The notes beneath the pieces were generated by a model that saw nothing but the letters and a program-made list of their open reading frames with translations, was not told the origin of the DNA and made no database searches. The position numbers were made by a program, and so were the translations under genes. 14,963 nt of DNA, taken from contig CAYUCY010000037.1 in assembly GCA_964443525.1 (NCBI GenBank), positions 1-14,963 of the forward strand. The letters run 5' to 3'. Source of the stretch: CAYUCY01 sp964443525. Lineage in GTDB: Bacteria > Pseudomonadota > Alphaproteobacteria > Caedimonadales > Caedimonadaceae. This document shows positions 1 to 7,486 of this stretch, piece by piece. Within the stretch, counting starts at the first letter, position 1. Every line of letters begins with the position of its first letter.

Positions 1-1
1 G

Positions 2-256
2 GCCTACGGCATTCGGATTGAAAACTTGGTGATCGTCACATCCCTCGAGTCGGTTCCAGGAGCCGAGCAACAAATGTACGGTTTTGAAACCATCACTCTA
101 GCTCCTATTGATTTAAATCTGATTGAATCCTCGTTACTGACGCAGGAAGAGAAAACGTGGTTAAATGCCTATCATAAACGAGTCAGAGAAACTTTGATGC
201 CTCGCATCCTCGAGGAAACCAAAGAATGGCTCTCTCAAGCAACGGCAGAGCTTTAA
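2..256 (+). CDS. pepP: Xaa-Pro aminopeptidase (aminopeptidase P), C-terminal fragment
   Basis: The reading frame is open from base 2, before any start codon, so this is the 3' end of a gene that begins outside the window. It encodes 84 residues. The first part reads AYGIRIENLVIVTS, matching the end of the M24 metallopeptidase (pita-bread) fold, where the GIRIEN strand lies near the last metal ligands. The rest (YGFETITLAPIDLNLI, then LLTQEEKTWLNAYHKRV) matches the small C-terminal domain of long eukaryotic-type aminopeptidase P enzymes, which are common in Alphaproteobacteria. The enzyme removes an N-terminal residue preceding proline, in the cytoplasm, using two metal ions. The catalytic metal ligands lie upstream of the window, so activity cannot be judged. 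A TTG or GTG near base 26 could be read as a start, but the in-frame homologous residues before it make that unlikely. Confidence 0.9.
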   Translation, partial: AYGIRIENLVIVTSLESVPGAEQQMYGFETITLAPIDLNLIESSLLTQEEKTWLNAYHKRVRETLMPRILEETKEWLSQATAEL

Positions 257-295
257 ACAAGATGAAGGGGAGTGCATCGGCCCCTATCAATTAGG

Positions 296-331
296 GATCC
301 AAAGGGCTCTCGAAAATCCAAGAGCTGGATC
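296..331 (+). other. Imperfect hairpin downstream of pepP
   Basis: GATCC (296-300) pairs with GGATC (327-331), and GCTCT (306-310) pairs with AGAGC (321-325). An asymmetric internal loop separates the two stems, and the loop is 10 bases. It lies 40 bases after the pepP stop and could help end or stabilise that transcript. No T-run follows directly; the nearest is a short TTTTT after 343. It is therefore not called as an intrinsic terminator. Confidence 0.25.
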
Positions 332-553
332 ATTCGTTAATAGCTTTTTCTGTGAAATTTCATACGCTTGACTTGAAACCGAATGGTCTTCAGCTTCCCT
401 AGAAATGATAAGCTTTCTTTTTAATTAAGATAAAAATAACGATATGATAAATATAAGAAAATCATCTAGACCTCAAAATTTTAAGATAATTAGAAATAGA
501 ATTGTATTTTTAGTAGAAAATTATATAAAATTTAAAATTGAATAATAGTCGCA

Positions 554-574
554 GGTATGCAAAATTTGCATGCC
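554..574. promoter_or_regulatory. Palindrome upstream of the ATP/ADP translocase (possible operator)
   Basis: ATGCAAA and TTTGCAT form perfect 7-base arms around one central A (557-571). Two more G-C pairs and one G-T mismatch extend the symmetry to 554-574. With a one-base centre it suits a dimeric DNA-binding protein better than an RNA hairpin. An overlapping GCAT (568-571) can also pair with ATGC (578-581). It lies about 95 bases before the translocase start. No regulator is known from the sequence, so the operator role is inference. Confidence 0.3.
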
Positions 575-668
575 CCTATGCTTACTTTAAGTGTTCCTAT
601 TTGGCGTGATGTGATGTATGCGTGGGGCACAAAGGATTGCAAATGAATAAACAAAAAGAGGAAAGATA

Positions 669-2219
669 ATGTCTAAGGACGCATCTATAAAAGAAGCCGA
701 ATTTACGGGCTGGCGAGCTCGCTTCTGGCCGATTCATAATTTTGAAATGAAGAAATTCATCCCCATGGGAATGATCATGTTCTTCCTGCTTTTTAACTAT
801 ACCCTTCTTCGCGATACGAAAGATACACTTGTCGTGAACTCAGCCGGAGCAAACGCGATTTCCTTCTTGAAGCTTTATTGCGTGACACCTGCCGCTATTC
901 TTTTCGTGGTTTTATATGCAAAGCTTTCAAACGTCTTGAAGCGGGAAAATCTGTTTTATGCGACCGTAATGCCGTTTCTTGTTTTCTTTGGATTGTTCGG
1001 TTTTATCATTTATCCGAACTTGGAGTCTCTCCATCCGGCTCAAGAAACCATTCAAGCGCTTCATGCCTCTTATCCTCGGCTAAGCGGTTTTATTGACCTC
1101 TATGCTTACTGGGCCTATTCATTATTCTATGTGATGTCGGAGATTTGGGGATCAGCTATGATTTCTTTGCTTTTCTGGCAGTTCGCAAACCATATCACGA
1201 AGACAACAGAATCCAAGCGTTTCTATGGCCTTTTCGTTGTCATCGGGAACGTGGCTCTCATTCTATCCGGTCAGGTTGTCGCATTCTGCTCCCAGAGCAT
1301 TAAGCACTTCTACCCTGAGGGAACAAGCGAAGCCTATATCTGGCAAATTTCTCTTTATCTTTTGATGGGATCTGTTGTTGCTGCAGGCGTAGGAGCTATG
1401 ATGCTTTATCGCTGGATGCACAAGAGTGTTTTGACGGATATTCGTTACTTTGATCCTTCGGTGCAAGCTCCTAAGAAAAAGAAAGAGAAGCCTAGCCTCG
1501 TTGAATCCGCTAAGATCGTCTTCACTTCGCCCGAGTTGGGTCTGATCGCAGCGCTCATCATGGCTTACGGTGTGACTGTTAACCTCGTCGAGGTTCAGTG
1601 GAAGAACCAGCTGGGACTTTACTTTGCAGGTGACAGAGGCGCTTATAACGCCTTCATGGGTCAATTCTCGACGCTGACGGGGATCGTCACGATTGTGTTC
1701 AGCCTATTCCTCGGTTCTAATCTCTTACGGAAGTTGAGTTGGTTTAAAGCCGCTATCATTACACCAGCGTTTATGTTGATCGGAGGCGTTTTGTTCTTCC
1801 TATTCATCTTCGCAAAAGAAATGATGGCTGATCTCTTGTCCGTCATCGCCTTGAATCCGGTGTCGGCTGCAAGCTTCCTCGGCTTCATAATCGTCGTCAT
1901 GTCGAAGTCGATCAAGTATTCGCTTTTTGACCCGACAAAGGAGATGGCTTACATTCCGCTCGATGATGAGTTGAAGGTTAAGGGTAAGGCCGCTGTTGAC
2001 GTTATCGGCGGCCGTGCAGGCAAGGCCGGTGGTGCATTTACCCAGAGTATGCTTGCCATTGCCTTTGCAACCAAGGATGTGATTGTCATTGCACCTTACG
2101 CTTTTGCGGTGTTTGCTGCGGTGATGTTGCTGTGGCTCTTTGCAGTTAAGGTTTTGAGCGGCAGGTATGAAGCAGCTCTCTCAAAGCACACGGCAAATCT
2201 GAAAGCGTCAACTGCTTAA
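669..2219 (+). CDS. tlc: ATP/ADP translocase (nucleotide transporter, NTT/Tlc family)
   Basis: This is a 516-residue inner-membrane carrier, close to the usual length of about 500 for bacterial and plastid NTTs. Family hallmarks are an N-terminal hydrophobic segment followed by the NYTLLRDTKDTLVV region (residues 43-56), the EIWGSAMISLLFWQFAN helix, and the highly conserved MAYIPLDDELKVKGKA...GGRAGKAGGA stretch (residues 426-456). Some 11-12 membrane segments are visible, with a lysine-rich cytoplasmic loop near residues 268-275. Characterised members exchange host ATP for bacterial ADP (energy parasitism) or import other nucleotides; the exact substrate cannot be read from sequence alone. 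The start is supported by AAAGAGGAAAG just upstream of the ATG. A clear intrinsic terminator follows, so it is probably a single-gene unit. The family implies an intracellular or host-associated lifestyle. Confidence 0.95.
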   Translation: MSKDASIKEAEFTGWRARFWPIHNFEMKKFIPMGMIMFFLLFNYTLLRDTKDTLVVNSAGANAISFLKLYCVTPAAILFVVLYAKLSNVLKRENLFYATVMPFLVFFGLFGFIIYPNLESLHPAQETIQALHASYPRLSGFIDLYAYWAYSLFYVMSEIWGSAMISLLFWQFANHITKTTESKRFYGLFVVIGNVALILSGQVVAFCSQSIKHFYPEGTSEAYIWQISLYLLMGSVVAAGVGAMMLYRWMHKSVLTDIRYFDPSVQAPKKKKEKPSLVESAKIVFTSPELGLIAALIMAYGVTVNLVEVQWKNQLGLYFAGDRGAYNAFMGQFSTLTGIVTIVFSLFLGSNLLRKLSWFKAAIITPAFMLIGGVLFFLFIFAKEMMADLLSVIALNPVSAASFLGFIIVVMSKSIKYSLFDPTKEMAYIPLDDELKVKGKAAVDVIGGRAGKAGGAFTQSMLAIAFATKDVIVIAPYAFAVFAAVMLLWLFAVKVLSGRYEAALSKHTANLKASTA

Positions 2220-2239
2220 AGGATTATGCCTTACACCTT

Positions 2240-2266
2240 AAAAAGGAGCCTTTGGCTCCTTTTTTT
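2240..2266 (+). terminator. Intrinsic terminator after the ATP/ADP translocase gene
   Basis: A-rich AAAAAGGAGCC (2240-2250), a TTT loop (2251-2253) and GGCTCC followed by a run of T (2254-2266) form a stable hairpin with a T-tract. It starts 20 bases after the translocase stop codon and separates it from the dapF operon. Confidence 0.9.
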
Positions 2267-2272
2267 ATAAAG

Positions 2273-2301
2273 TTGCCGACCTTTCACGAAAGAGGTATAA
2301 G
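2273..2301 (+). promoter_or_regulatory. Putative sigma70-type promoter of the dapF-mtaB-ftsY operon
   Basis: TTGCCG (2273-2278) and TATAAG (2296-2301) are separated by exactly 17 bases, directly after the upstream terminator. The -10 box matches the consensus at five of six positions; the -35 keeps the TTG. The predicted transcription start, about seven bases after the -10, falls at or next to the dapF ATG (2308), which would give a leaderless or nearly leaderless mRNA. Confidence 0.4.
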
Positions 2302-2307
2302 AAGAGC

Positions 2308-3144
2308 ATGAAAAGATCTTTTACGAAAATGCACGGTCTCGGGAATGATTTTGTAATCATCGATTGCAGAAAAACACCTTGCACATTTACAAAAGACCAG
2401 GTTATTCGTCTTTCGGATCGACGTTTCGGAATCGGATGTGATCAGTTAATTCTGCTTGAAAATCCTGCCAATGAGTCAGTTTCGGACGTTTTCATGCGTA
2501 TTTTTAATGCTGATGGGAGCGAGGTCGAGGCTTGCGGCAATGCAACCCGATGTGTCGGATTGCTGCTTTCTCAAGAGGAAGCTGATCGTACATACGTGGT
2601 TGAGACAGTAGCCGGCAGGCTTAAGACGCGAGCTCTCGGAGAGGATATGGTCACGGTTGATTTAGGGCGACCTAAAACCCTCTGGTCGGAGATTCCTCTT
2701 TCTCAAGAGGTTGATACGCTCCACCTTCCGATTTCCTGTGATGGACTTTCCGATCCCGTTGCGGTGAATGTGGGGAACCCTCACATGGTATTCTTTGTCT
2801 ATGATGTCGAGAGTATCGATATCGGGCGTTTGGGTGAGGAGCTTACAAAGCATCCTCTTTACCCGAATAAAGCAAATGTGGAGGTTGTTGAGATTCTTGA
2901 TCAAAAGACTCTTCGGATGCGCGTGTATGAGCGAGGGGTAGGGGTGACTCCCGCTTGCGGTACGGGAGCATCCGCAAGTGTGGTAGCAGCCTTGAGGCGG
3001 GGGCTCATCCAATCGCCAGCCACTGTTATTTTGGATGGGGGGCGTCTTAAGATTGAAGTTAAAGAAACGGTCAGAATGACGGGCCGAGTCACCTTATGCT
3101 ATGAAGGCGTTTTTCAGGATTCTATTTTTCAAAACGCCGCATGA
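2308..3144 (+). CDS. dapF: Diaminopimelate epimerase
   Basis: This 278-residue cytoplasmic enzyme converts LL- to meso-diaminopimelate, the precursor of lysine and of the peptidoglycan cross-link. The family signature KMHGLGNDFV is at residues 7-16. Both catalytic cysteines are present: C76 in EVEACGNATRC and C217 in TPACGTGA. Length is normal for the family, about 275. The gene shares a 4-base ATGA overlap with mtaB, indicating translational coupling. Retention of an intact dapF implies that the organism still makes meso-DAP and hence probably peptidoglycan. No good Shine-Dalgarno sits at normal distance: GAAGAG is too close and AAGAGG too far. This agrees with the leaderless start suggested by the promoter position. 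Confidence 0.96.
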   Translation: MKRSFTKMHGLGNDFVIIDCRKTPCTFTKDQVIRLSDRRFGIGCDQLILLENPANESVSDVFMRIFNADGSEVEACGNATRCVGLLLSQEEADRTYVVETVAGRLKTRALGEDMVTVDLGRPKTLWSEIPLSQEVDTLHLPISCDGLSDPVAVNVGNPHMVFFVYDVESIDIGRLGEELTKHPLYPNKANVEVVEILDQKTLRMRVYERGVGVTPACGTGASASVVAALRRGLIQSPATVILDGGRLKIEVKETVRMTGRVTLCYEGVFQDSIFQNAA

Positions 3145-4400
3145 TTTCTTCTCAAAAAAAACCGGAATTGATTACTTTCGGATGTCGCCTCAATGCTTAT
3201 GAATCTGAGGTCATACGAAAACACGCGGAAGCGCAAGGACTTGAAAACGCAGTGATCATCAACACCTGTGCCGTGACCAATGAGGCTGAACGTCAGGCAA
3301 GGCAAGCCATAAGACGAGCGCGCCGGGATCACCCGGATGCTTTTCTCCTTGTCACGGGGTGCAGTGCACAAATTCGTCCCCATGTATACCAAGCAATGCC
3401 CGAAGTTGACCGTGTTCTCGGAAACCTAGAGAAGATGAAAGTTGAAAGCTACGCTCCGGATCTCCCTCAGAAATCTCTGGTAAGCGATATTATGGCTGTG
3501 AAGGAAACAGCACATCATTTAATTCAGGGTTTCGAAGGGCAGGTCAGAGCCTTTATCGAGATTCAAAACGGGTGTGACCACCGTTGTACGTTTTGTACGA
3601 TCCCCTTCGGGAGAGGAAATAATAGAAGCGTTCCGATGCCTGAAATTTTCTCTCAAATTAAGACGCTTGTGATGTCGGGCACCCAAGAGATCGTCCTGAC
3701 GGGCGTTGACATAACAGGCTACGGGGCTGATCTTCCCGGAACACCCCCTTTGGGACAGATGATAAGGCGCCTTTTCAAACACATCCCCGACTTAAAGCGT
3801 CTCCGGCTTTCCTCTCTTGATCCGGTTGAAATAGATGAGGATCTTTTGAATCTCATCGGATCGGAGCCTCGCTTAATGCCTCATATTCATCTAAGCCTTC
3901 AGGCGGGAGATAATATGATTTTAAAACGGATGAAGAGGCGCCATCTAAGAGAGGACGTGATCGTTGTGTGTGAACATATCAAGGCGCTCAGATCTGATGT
4001 CGTTTTCGGGGCAGACATCATTGCAGGATTTCCGACCGAAACCGACGAAATGTTTCAAAACTCTTTGAAAATTGTGGAAGAGTGCGACCTCACATACCTT
4101 CATGTCTTTCCGTATTCACCGAGAGAGGGAACACCTGCTTCAAGAATGCCGCAGGTTAAACGATCCGTTATTAAGGAAAGGGCCGCCGCCCTCAGAGAAT
4201 TGGGAGAAAGACGGCTGCAAGCCTTTCTTGAAAGTCAAAAGGGCAAGGTCGTATCGATTCTCGTAGAGCGGAATCGTTCTGCACATACGGAACACTATGC
4301 GCCCGTAAGGATTGAAGGAGGGAAAGGGAATCTGGGGCAGATTCTTTTGGGGAGGGTCATCGATATCCGGGAGGAAAAACTTGTGGTGGAACCTCTTTAA
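3141..4400 (+). CDS. mtaB: tRNA t6A37 methylthiotransferase (MiaB-like, MtaB)
   Basis: This 419-residue radical-SAM enzyme adds a methylthio group to N6-threonylcarbamoyladenosine at tRNA position 37, giving ms2t6A. The N-terminal UPF0004 domain carries the three auxiliary-cluster cysteines C15 (TFGCRLNAYES), C43 (INTCAVTNEAE) and C74 (VTGCSAQ). The radical-SAM motif CDHRCTFC gives C145, C149 and C152, which ligate the second 4Fe-4S cluster. The C-terminal end looks like a TRAM-type RNA-binding region. The NTCAVTNEAE and FGCRLN wording favours MtaB over MiaB or RimO, although substrate choice within this family is a family-level inference. The start overlaps the dapF stop by four bases, and the order dapF-mtaB-ftsY is the common alphaproteobacterial one. 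Confidence 0.93.
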   Translation: MISSQKKPELITFGCRLNAYESEVIRKHAEAQGLENAVIINTCAVTNEAERQARQAIRRARRDHPDAFLLVTGCSAQIRPHVYQAMPEVDRVLGNLEKMKVESYAPDLPQKSLVSDIMAVKETAHHLIQGFEGQVRAFIEIQNGCDHRCTFCTIPFGRGNNRSVPMPEIFSQIKTLVMSGTQEIVLTGVDITGYGADLPGTPPLGQMIRRLFKHIPDLKRLRLSSLDPVEIDEDLLNLIGSEPRLMPHIHLSLQAGDNMILKRMKRRHLREDVIVVCEHIKALRSDVVFGADIIAGFPTETDEMFQNSLKIVEECDLTYLHVFPYSPREGTPASRMPQVKRSVIKERAAALRELGERRLQAFLESQKGKVVSILVERNRSAHTEHYAPVRIEGGKGNLGQILLGRVIDIREEKLVVEPL

Positions 4401-4442
4401 CGTTAGGGTATCTAAAATTTCTAAAAGAAGGTGAGGGACATT

Positions 4443-5375
4443 ATGTCGGAAGAGACGCCTAAAAAGGGCTGGTTTTCTCGTTTAAAAGAGGGGCTAAAAA
4501 AATCCTCCGATAAAATTTCGGAGGGGATCACCTCGATCTTTACTAAGAAAAAGTTGACGAGGGAAACGTTAGATGAGCTTGAGGAGCTTTTGATTGCTTC
4601 GGATTTGGGTGTTGCAAGCGCTTCAAGGTTGACCACTTACCTTGCTAAGACGCGGTTTAATGAGGAAATTTCGGAAGAAGAAATCAAACGAACGCTTGCT
4701 GATCAGATCAGCAAAGATCTTCTTAAAATCGAAAAGCCTCTCTCTTTAGACTCGACTAAAAAACCCTTTGTCATTCTTGTGGTGGGCGTGAACGGCTCCG
4801 GAAAAACGACGACTATCGGCAAGCTGGCCAAGGCTTGGACGGAGGAGGGTCGCAGGGCACGTCTGGTTGCAGGGGATACGTTTCGGGCGGCTGCCGTTGA
4901 ACAATTAAAGGTTTGGGCACAAAGGGCTGGTGTAACCTGCGAAGAAGGCCCCGAAGGGTCCGATCCTGCAAGCCTGGCGTTTGAGGCTTATAGAAGGTCA
5001 AAGGAAGAGGGAGATGATGTTTTGCTTATTGATACGGCAGGTCGTCTTCAAAACAAGCAAGGGTTGATGGAAGAACTCTCTAAAGTAAAGCGGGTTCTTC
5101 AAAAGGTCGATGCGGAGGCGCCTCATGCCTGTCTGCTTGTCCTTGATGCAACGACAGGCCAAAATGCCTACACCCAAGTTGAGGTTTTTAAGGAAGTTGC
5201 GGGTGTAACGGGTCTCATTATCACAAAATTGGACGGAACCGCTAAGGGAGGCGTCGTTGTGTCGTTGGCTGAAAAGTTTGAGCTGCCCGTATATGCCATC
5301 GGTGTCGGCGAAAAAGCGGAAGATTTGAGGCCTTTTGAGGCAAAAACCTTTGCCGAAGCTCTCGTGGGCATTTAA
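4443..5375 (+). CDS. ftsY: Signal recognition particle receptor FtsY
   Basis: This 310-residue SRP-receptor GTPase docks ribosome-SRP complexes at the inner membrane for co-translational insertion. An amphipathic, basic N-terminal segment (about residues 1-40, SRLKEGLKKSSDKISEGI) is the likely membrane-targeting helix. The long acidic A domain of E. coli FtsY is absent, as is usual in Alphaproteobacteria. The N domain is followed by the G domain with G1 GVNGSGKTTT (residues 115-124), the DTFRAAAVEQL motif, G3 DTAGR and G4 TKLDG followed by TAKGG. An in-frame GTG lies at 4431, but AAGGTGAGG there forms a well-spaced ribosome binding site for the ATG at 4443, so the later start was chosen. It begins 42 bases after mtaB and is probably the last gene of the operon. 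Confidence 0.96.
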   Translation: MSEETPKKGWFSRLKEGLKKSSDKISEGITSIFTKKKLTRETLDELEELLIASDLGVASASRLTTYLAKTRFNEEISEEEIKRTLADQISKDLLKIEKPLSLDSTKKPFVILVVGVNGSGKTTTIGKLAKAWTEEGRRARLVAGDTFRAAAVEQLKVWAQRAGVTCEEGPEGSDPASLAFEAYRRSKEEGDDVLLIDTAGRLQNKQGLMEELSKVKRVLQKVDAEAPHACLLVLDATTGQNAYTQVEVFKEVAGVTGLIITKLDGTAKGGVVVSLAEKFELPVYAIGVGEKAEDLRPFEAKTFAEALVGI

Positions 5376-5456
5376 GCGCAAAAAATTTTTTCTTAACTGC
5401 TCGGAAACCCTTTTTAGGCTACCATAGTCTAAAGTAGTGGAAGGCATCCGTAAGCT

Positions 5457-7238
5457 ATGACATTGGAACAATTCCTTCTTATCGTCATCTTAATCTGTGT
5501 CATGGGTCTTTTTATTTGGGGAAGATGGCGTTATGACATCGTGGCCCTTTTGGGGCTTTTAGCTTGTGTTATGACAGGGATCGTTCCATCTCCGGAAGCA
5601 TTCAAAGGATTTGCGCACCCTGCAACCATTACTGTTGCAGCAGTACTCGTGATTTCAAAGGCTTTTACCAATGCGGGCGTGACCGATTCTCTCACAAAGG
5701 TATTGAATCCCATAGCGCCCTATCCGATGCTTTACATATTTTCCCTGATTCTGGTTGGGGCCTTTATGTCCGCTTTCATGAATAACGTAGGCGCGCTCGC
5801 AATTCTGATGCCCGTTGCTATTCAATCTTCGATCAGTGCAGATCGTTCGCCGGCTCTTGTATTGATGCCGCTTTCCTTTGGGACCATGTTGGGAGGAATT
5901 ACGACTTTGATCGGAACACCTCCGAACATAATCATTGCAACGTTTCGGGCTAAAGAGTTTAAGGAGCCTTTCGGCATGTTCGACTTTACGCCTGTCGGGA
6001 GCGTTGTTGCCCTTGCGGGCATTCTCTTTATCGCTATTTTAGGGTGGCGCTTTCTTCCCAAGGAGAAGAGAGAAGCCAAAGCGCCCCAGGATCTTCTTGA
6101 CATCGAAGCTTATATAACGGAGGCCCAAATTACGGAAGATTCAAAAATCAACAAGTTAACATTGGGCAAATTGGAGGAAGTCGCGGATGAGTTTGATATT
6201 GTTATTGCCGGCTTTATTCGAGCGGGCAAGTTATCGACACGCCTGCCACTTGAAGAGTCGCTTCGGAAAAACGACATCCTTATTTTGGAAGGAGAGCCTG
6301 CAGACTTTAATAAATTTGTCTCCAAATATAAAATGAAATTGATAGGTGCTTCCGGGAGGATAAGGAACGTTCTGTCGACCAGAAACGCCGGTATGGTTGA
6401 AGCAATTGTTTCACCGGGATCCAGTCTTGAAGGAAAGCAAGTAAGCTCTGTTCCGTTCCAGAGACGTTACGGAATTTCTCTCATGGGGATCTCTCGGCAA
6501 GGGAGACCCTTTCGAGGGAGACTCAAAAAGGTAAAATTTAAGGTGGGGGATGTTCTCTTGTTTTACGGGAACTACGAGCGCATCCCCGATATGCTGGCGG
6601 CTTTAAAATGTTTGCCTTTGGCGGAGAGATCAATCCCTATTCAAAAGCCTTTTTATATTTGGTTCTCCTTGCTTTCTTTCGCGGCAGCCATCCTGATTGC
6701 AACGCTCAAGATTTTCCCGATCGAGATTGCCCTGACGGCAGGGGCGCTTTCAATGGTTATGGTCGGGATGATTCCTTTAAAGGACCTTTACGAGAGTATA
6801 GATTGGCCCGTGATCGTTCTTTTAGGAGCCATGATCCCCGTCGGATATGCCTTGGAAAATACGGATACGGCCCGCGTTCTCGTAAATATGATTTTGGGGC
6901 ACTCAACGGCGATTTCTCCCATCTTGGTTCTTTCTCTTGTTTTAATTGTAACAATGATCGTGACGAGCTTTTTGAATAATGCAGCAACGGCTCTCGTGAT
7001 GGCGCCGATTGCTGTGAATCTTGCCAAAACCATGGACGTTAACACGGATCCATTTTTAATGGCGGTTGCGATCGGTTCTTCTTGTGACTTCTTAACACCG
7101 ATCGGTCACCAAAATAATGCTCTAATCATGGGGCCTGGAGGCTATGACTTCAAGGATTATTGGCCTATGGGGCTACCGCTCGAAGTTGTAATCGTTGTTG
7201 TCAGTATTTCAATGATCCTTTATGTTTGGCCCCTTTAG
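5457..7238 (+). CDS. SLC13/DASS-type permease with two internal RCK_C (TrkA-C) domains
   Basis: This 593-residue inner-membrane protein has two hydrophobic halves (about residues 1-200 and 396-593) split by a soluble insert. Each half has the paired motif expected for the family: FMNNVGA (N109, N110) and FLNNAATAL (N507, N508). IGTPPN (residues 152-157) and SSCDFLTPIGHQNN near the C-terminus resemble the substrate and sodium sites of SLC13-like transporters. The insert contains two TrkA-C/RCK_C modules, about residues 222-295 and 312-385, the typical architecture of bacterial YfbS-like permeases. Substrates in the superfamily include sulfate, dicarboxylates and citrate; the sequence does not decide which. 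GGAAGG lies 11-16 bases before the ATG. It follows ftsY by 81 bases with no clear terminator or promoter between, so some readthrough is possible. Confidence 0.9.
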   Translation: MTLEQFLLIVILICVMGLFIWGRWRYDIVALLGLLACVMTGIVPSPEAFKGFAHPATITVAAVLVISKAFTNAGVTDSLTKVLNPIAPYPMLYIFSLILVGAFMSAFMNNVGALAILMPVAIQSSISADRSPALVLMPLSFGTMLGGITTLIGTPPNIIIATFRAKEFKEPFGMFDFTPVGSVVALAGILFIAILGWRFLPKEKREAKAPQDLLDIEAYITEAQITEDSKINKLTLGKLEEVADEFDIVIAGFIRAGKLSTRLPLEESLRKNDILILEGEPADFNKFVSKYKMKLIGASGRIRNVLSTRNAGMVEAIVSPGSSLEGKQVSSVPFQRRYGISLMGISRQGRPFRGRLKKVKFKVGDVLLFYGNYERIPDMLAALKCLPLAERSIPIQKPFYIWFSLLSFAAAILIATLKIFPIEIALTAGALSMVMVGMIPLKDLYESIDWPVIVLLGAMIPVGYALENTDTARVLVNMILGHSTAISPILVLSLVLIVTMIVTSFLNNAATALVMAPIAVNLAKTMDVNTDPFLMAVAIGSSCDFLTPIGHQNNALIMGPGGYDFKDYWPMGLPLEVVIVVVSISMILYVWPL

Positions 7239-7304
7239 AAAGGAACCTGAAAATTATCTTCTTGATTCTTGAGGCGAGATCGGGTAGTTTCCGAGTCATC
7301 TCAG

Positions 7305-7380
7305 GTCCCCATCGTCTAGAGGCCTAGGACACCGCCCTCTCACGGCGGCAACGGGGGTTCGAATCCCCCTGGGGACGCCA
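7305..7380 (+). tRNA. tRNA-Glu (anticodon CTC)
   Basis: The cloverleaf is complete. Acceptor arms GTCCCCA (7305-7311) and TGGGGAC (7370-7376) pair fully. The anticodon stem CCGCC/GGCGG (7332-7336, 7344-7348) encloses loop CTCTCAC with anticodon CTC at 7339-7341. The T-arm carries GGTTCGAATCC. Discriminator G is followed by an encoded CCA. It reads GAG. A T-rich stretch follows but no separate terminator hairpin. TTGATT (7262) and TAGTTT (7285) are 17 bases apart and might be its promoter, though the -10 match is poor. Confidence 0.97.
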
Positions 7381-7449
7381 TCTTCTTTTATTTTTCTATA
7401 TCTGACAAATTTTCATCATGCTTTAACACATGGGAAACCTTTTTCACTT

Positions 7450-7455
7450 TATACT
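7450..7455 (+). promoter_or_regulatory. Possible -10 box for the first AAA+ ATPase gene
   Basis: TATACT matches the TATAAT consensus at five of six positions, 31 bases before the chosen ATG at 7487. No good -35 lies 16-18 bases upstream, so the call is weak. If used, transcription would begin near 7462, after the upstream in-frame ATG at 7430, which supports the later translation start. Confidence 0.25.
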
Positions 7456-7486
7456 GAAAGTGGGTAGAAAATGGAAAGTTAAGCAT

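Larger units (their letters stand above)
257..668. other. AT-rich spacer between pepP and the ATP/ADP translocase
   Basis: This 412-base gap has no convincing gene. Bases 411-545 are very AT-rich. Two structures stand out: an imperfect hairpin at 296-331 and a palindrome at 554-574, each listed separately. A 29-codon open frame (557-646) starts inside the palindrome and stops 22 bases before the translocase start. It has no good ribosome binding site and no recognisable similarity, so it is not called as a gene. No strong -35/-10 pair was found, although a promoter for the translocase must lie here if the gene is transcribed on its own. Confidence 0.6.

Noticed and set aside
1263..1915. Minus-strand open frames opposite the translocase gene
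   Set aside because: They are shadows of the strongly conserved plus-strand NTT coding sequence, with no recognisable protein features.
4431..4442. GTG start for ftsY
   Set aside because: The GTG is itself part of the AAGGTGAGG ribosome binding site that serves ATG 4443.
5376..5456. Terminator or promoter between ftsY and the SLC13 permease
   Set aside because: AAAAAATTTTTT has no loop and cannot form a terminator hairpin, and no -35/-10 pair with good spacing was found.
7277..7302. Possible hairpin GAGAT/ATCTC just before the tRNA-Glu gene
   Set aside because: It needs a four-base bulge and has a short stem and no T-tract; neither a terminator nor a known riboswitch shape.
7430..7486. N-terminal extension of the first AAA+ protein from ATG 7430
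   Set aside because: The 19 extra residues do not match the paralogue, the site lacks a Shine-Dalgarno, and a possible -10 box lies within it; ATG 7487 is better supported.
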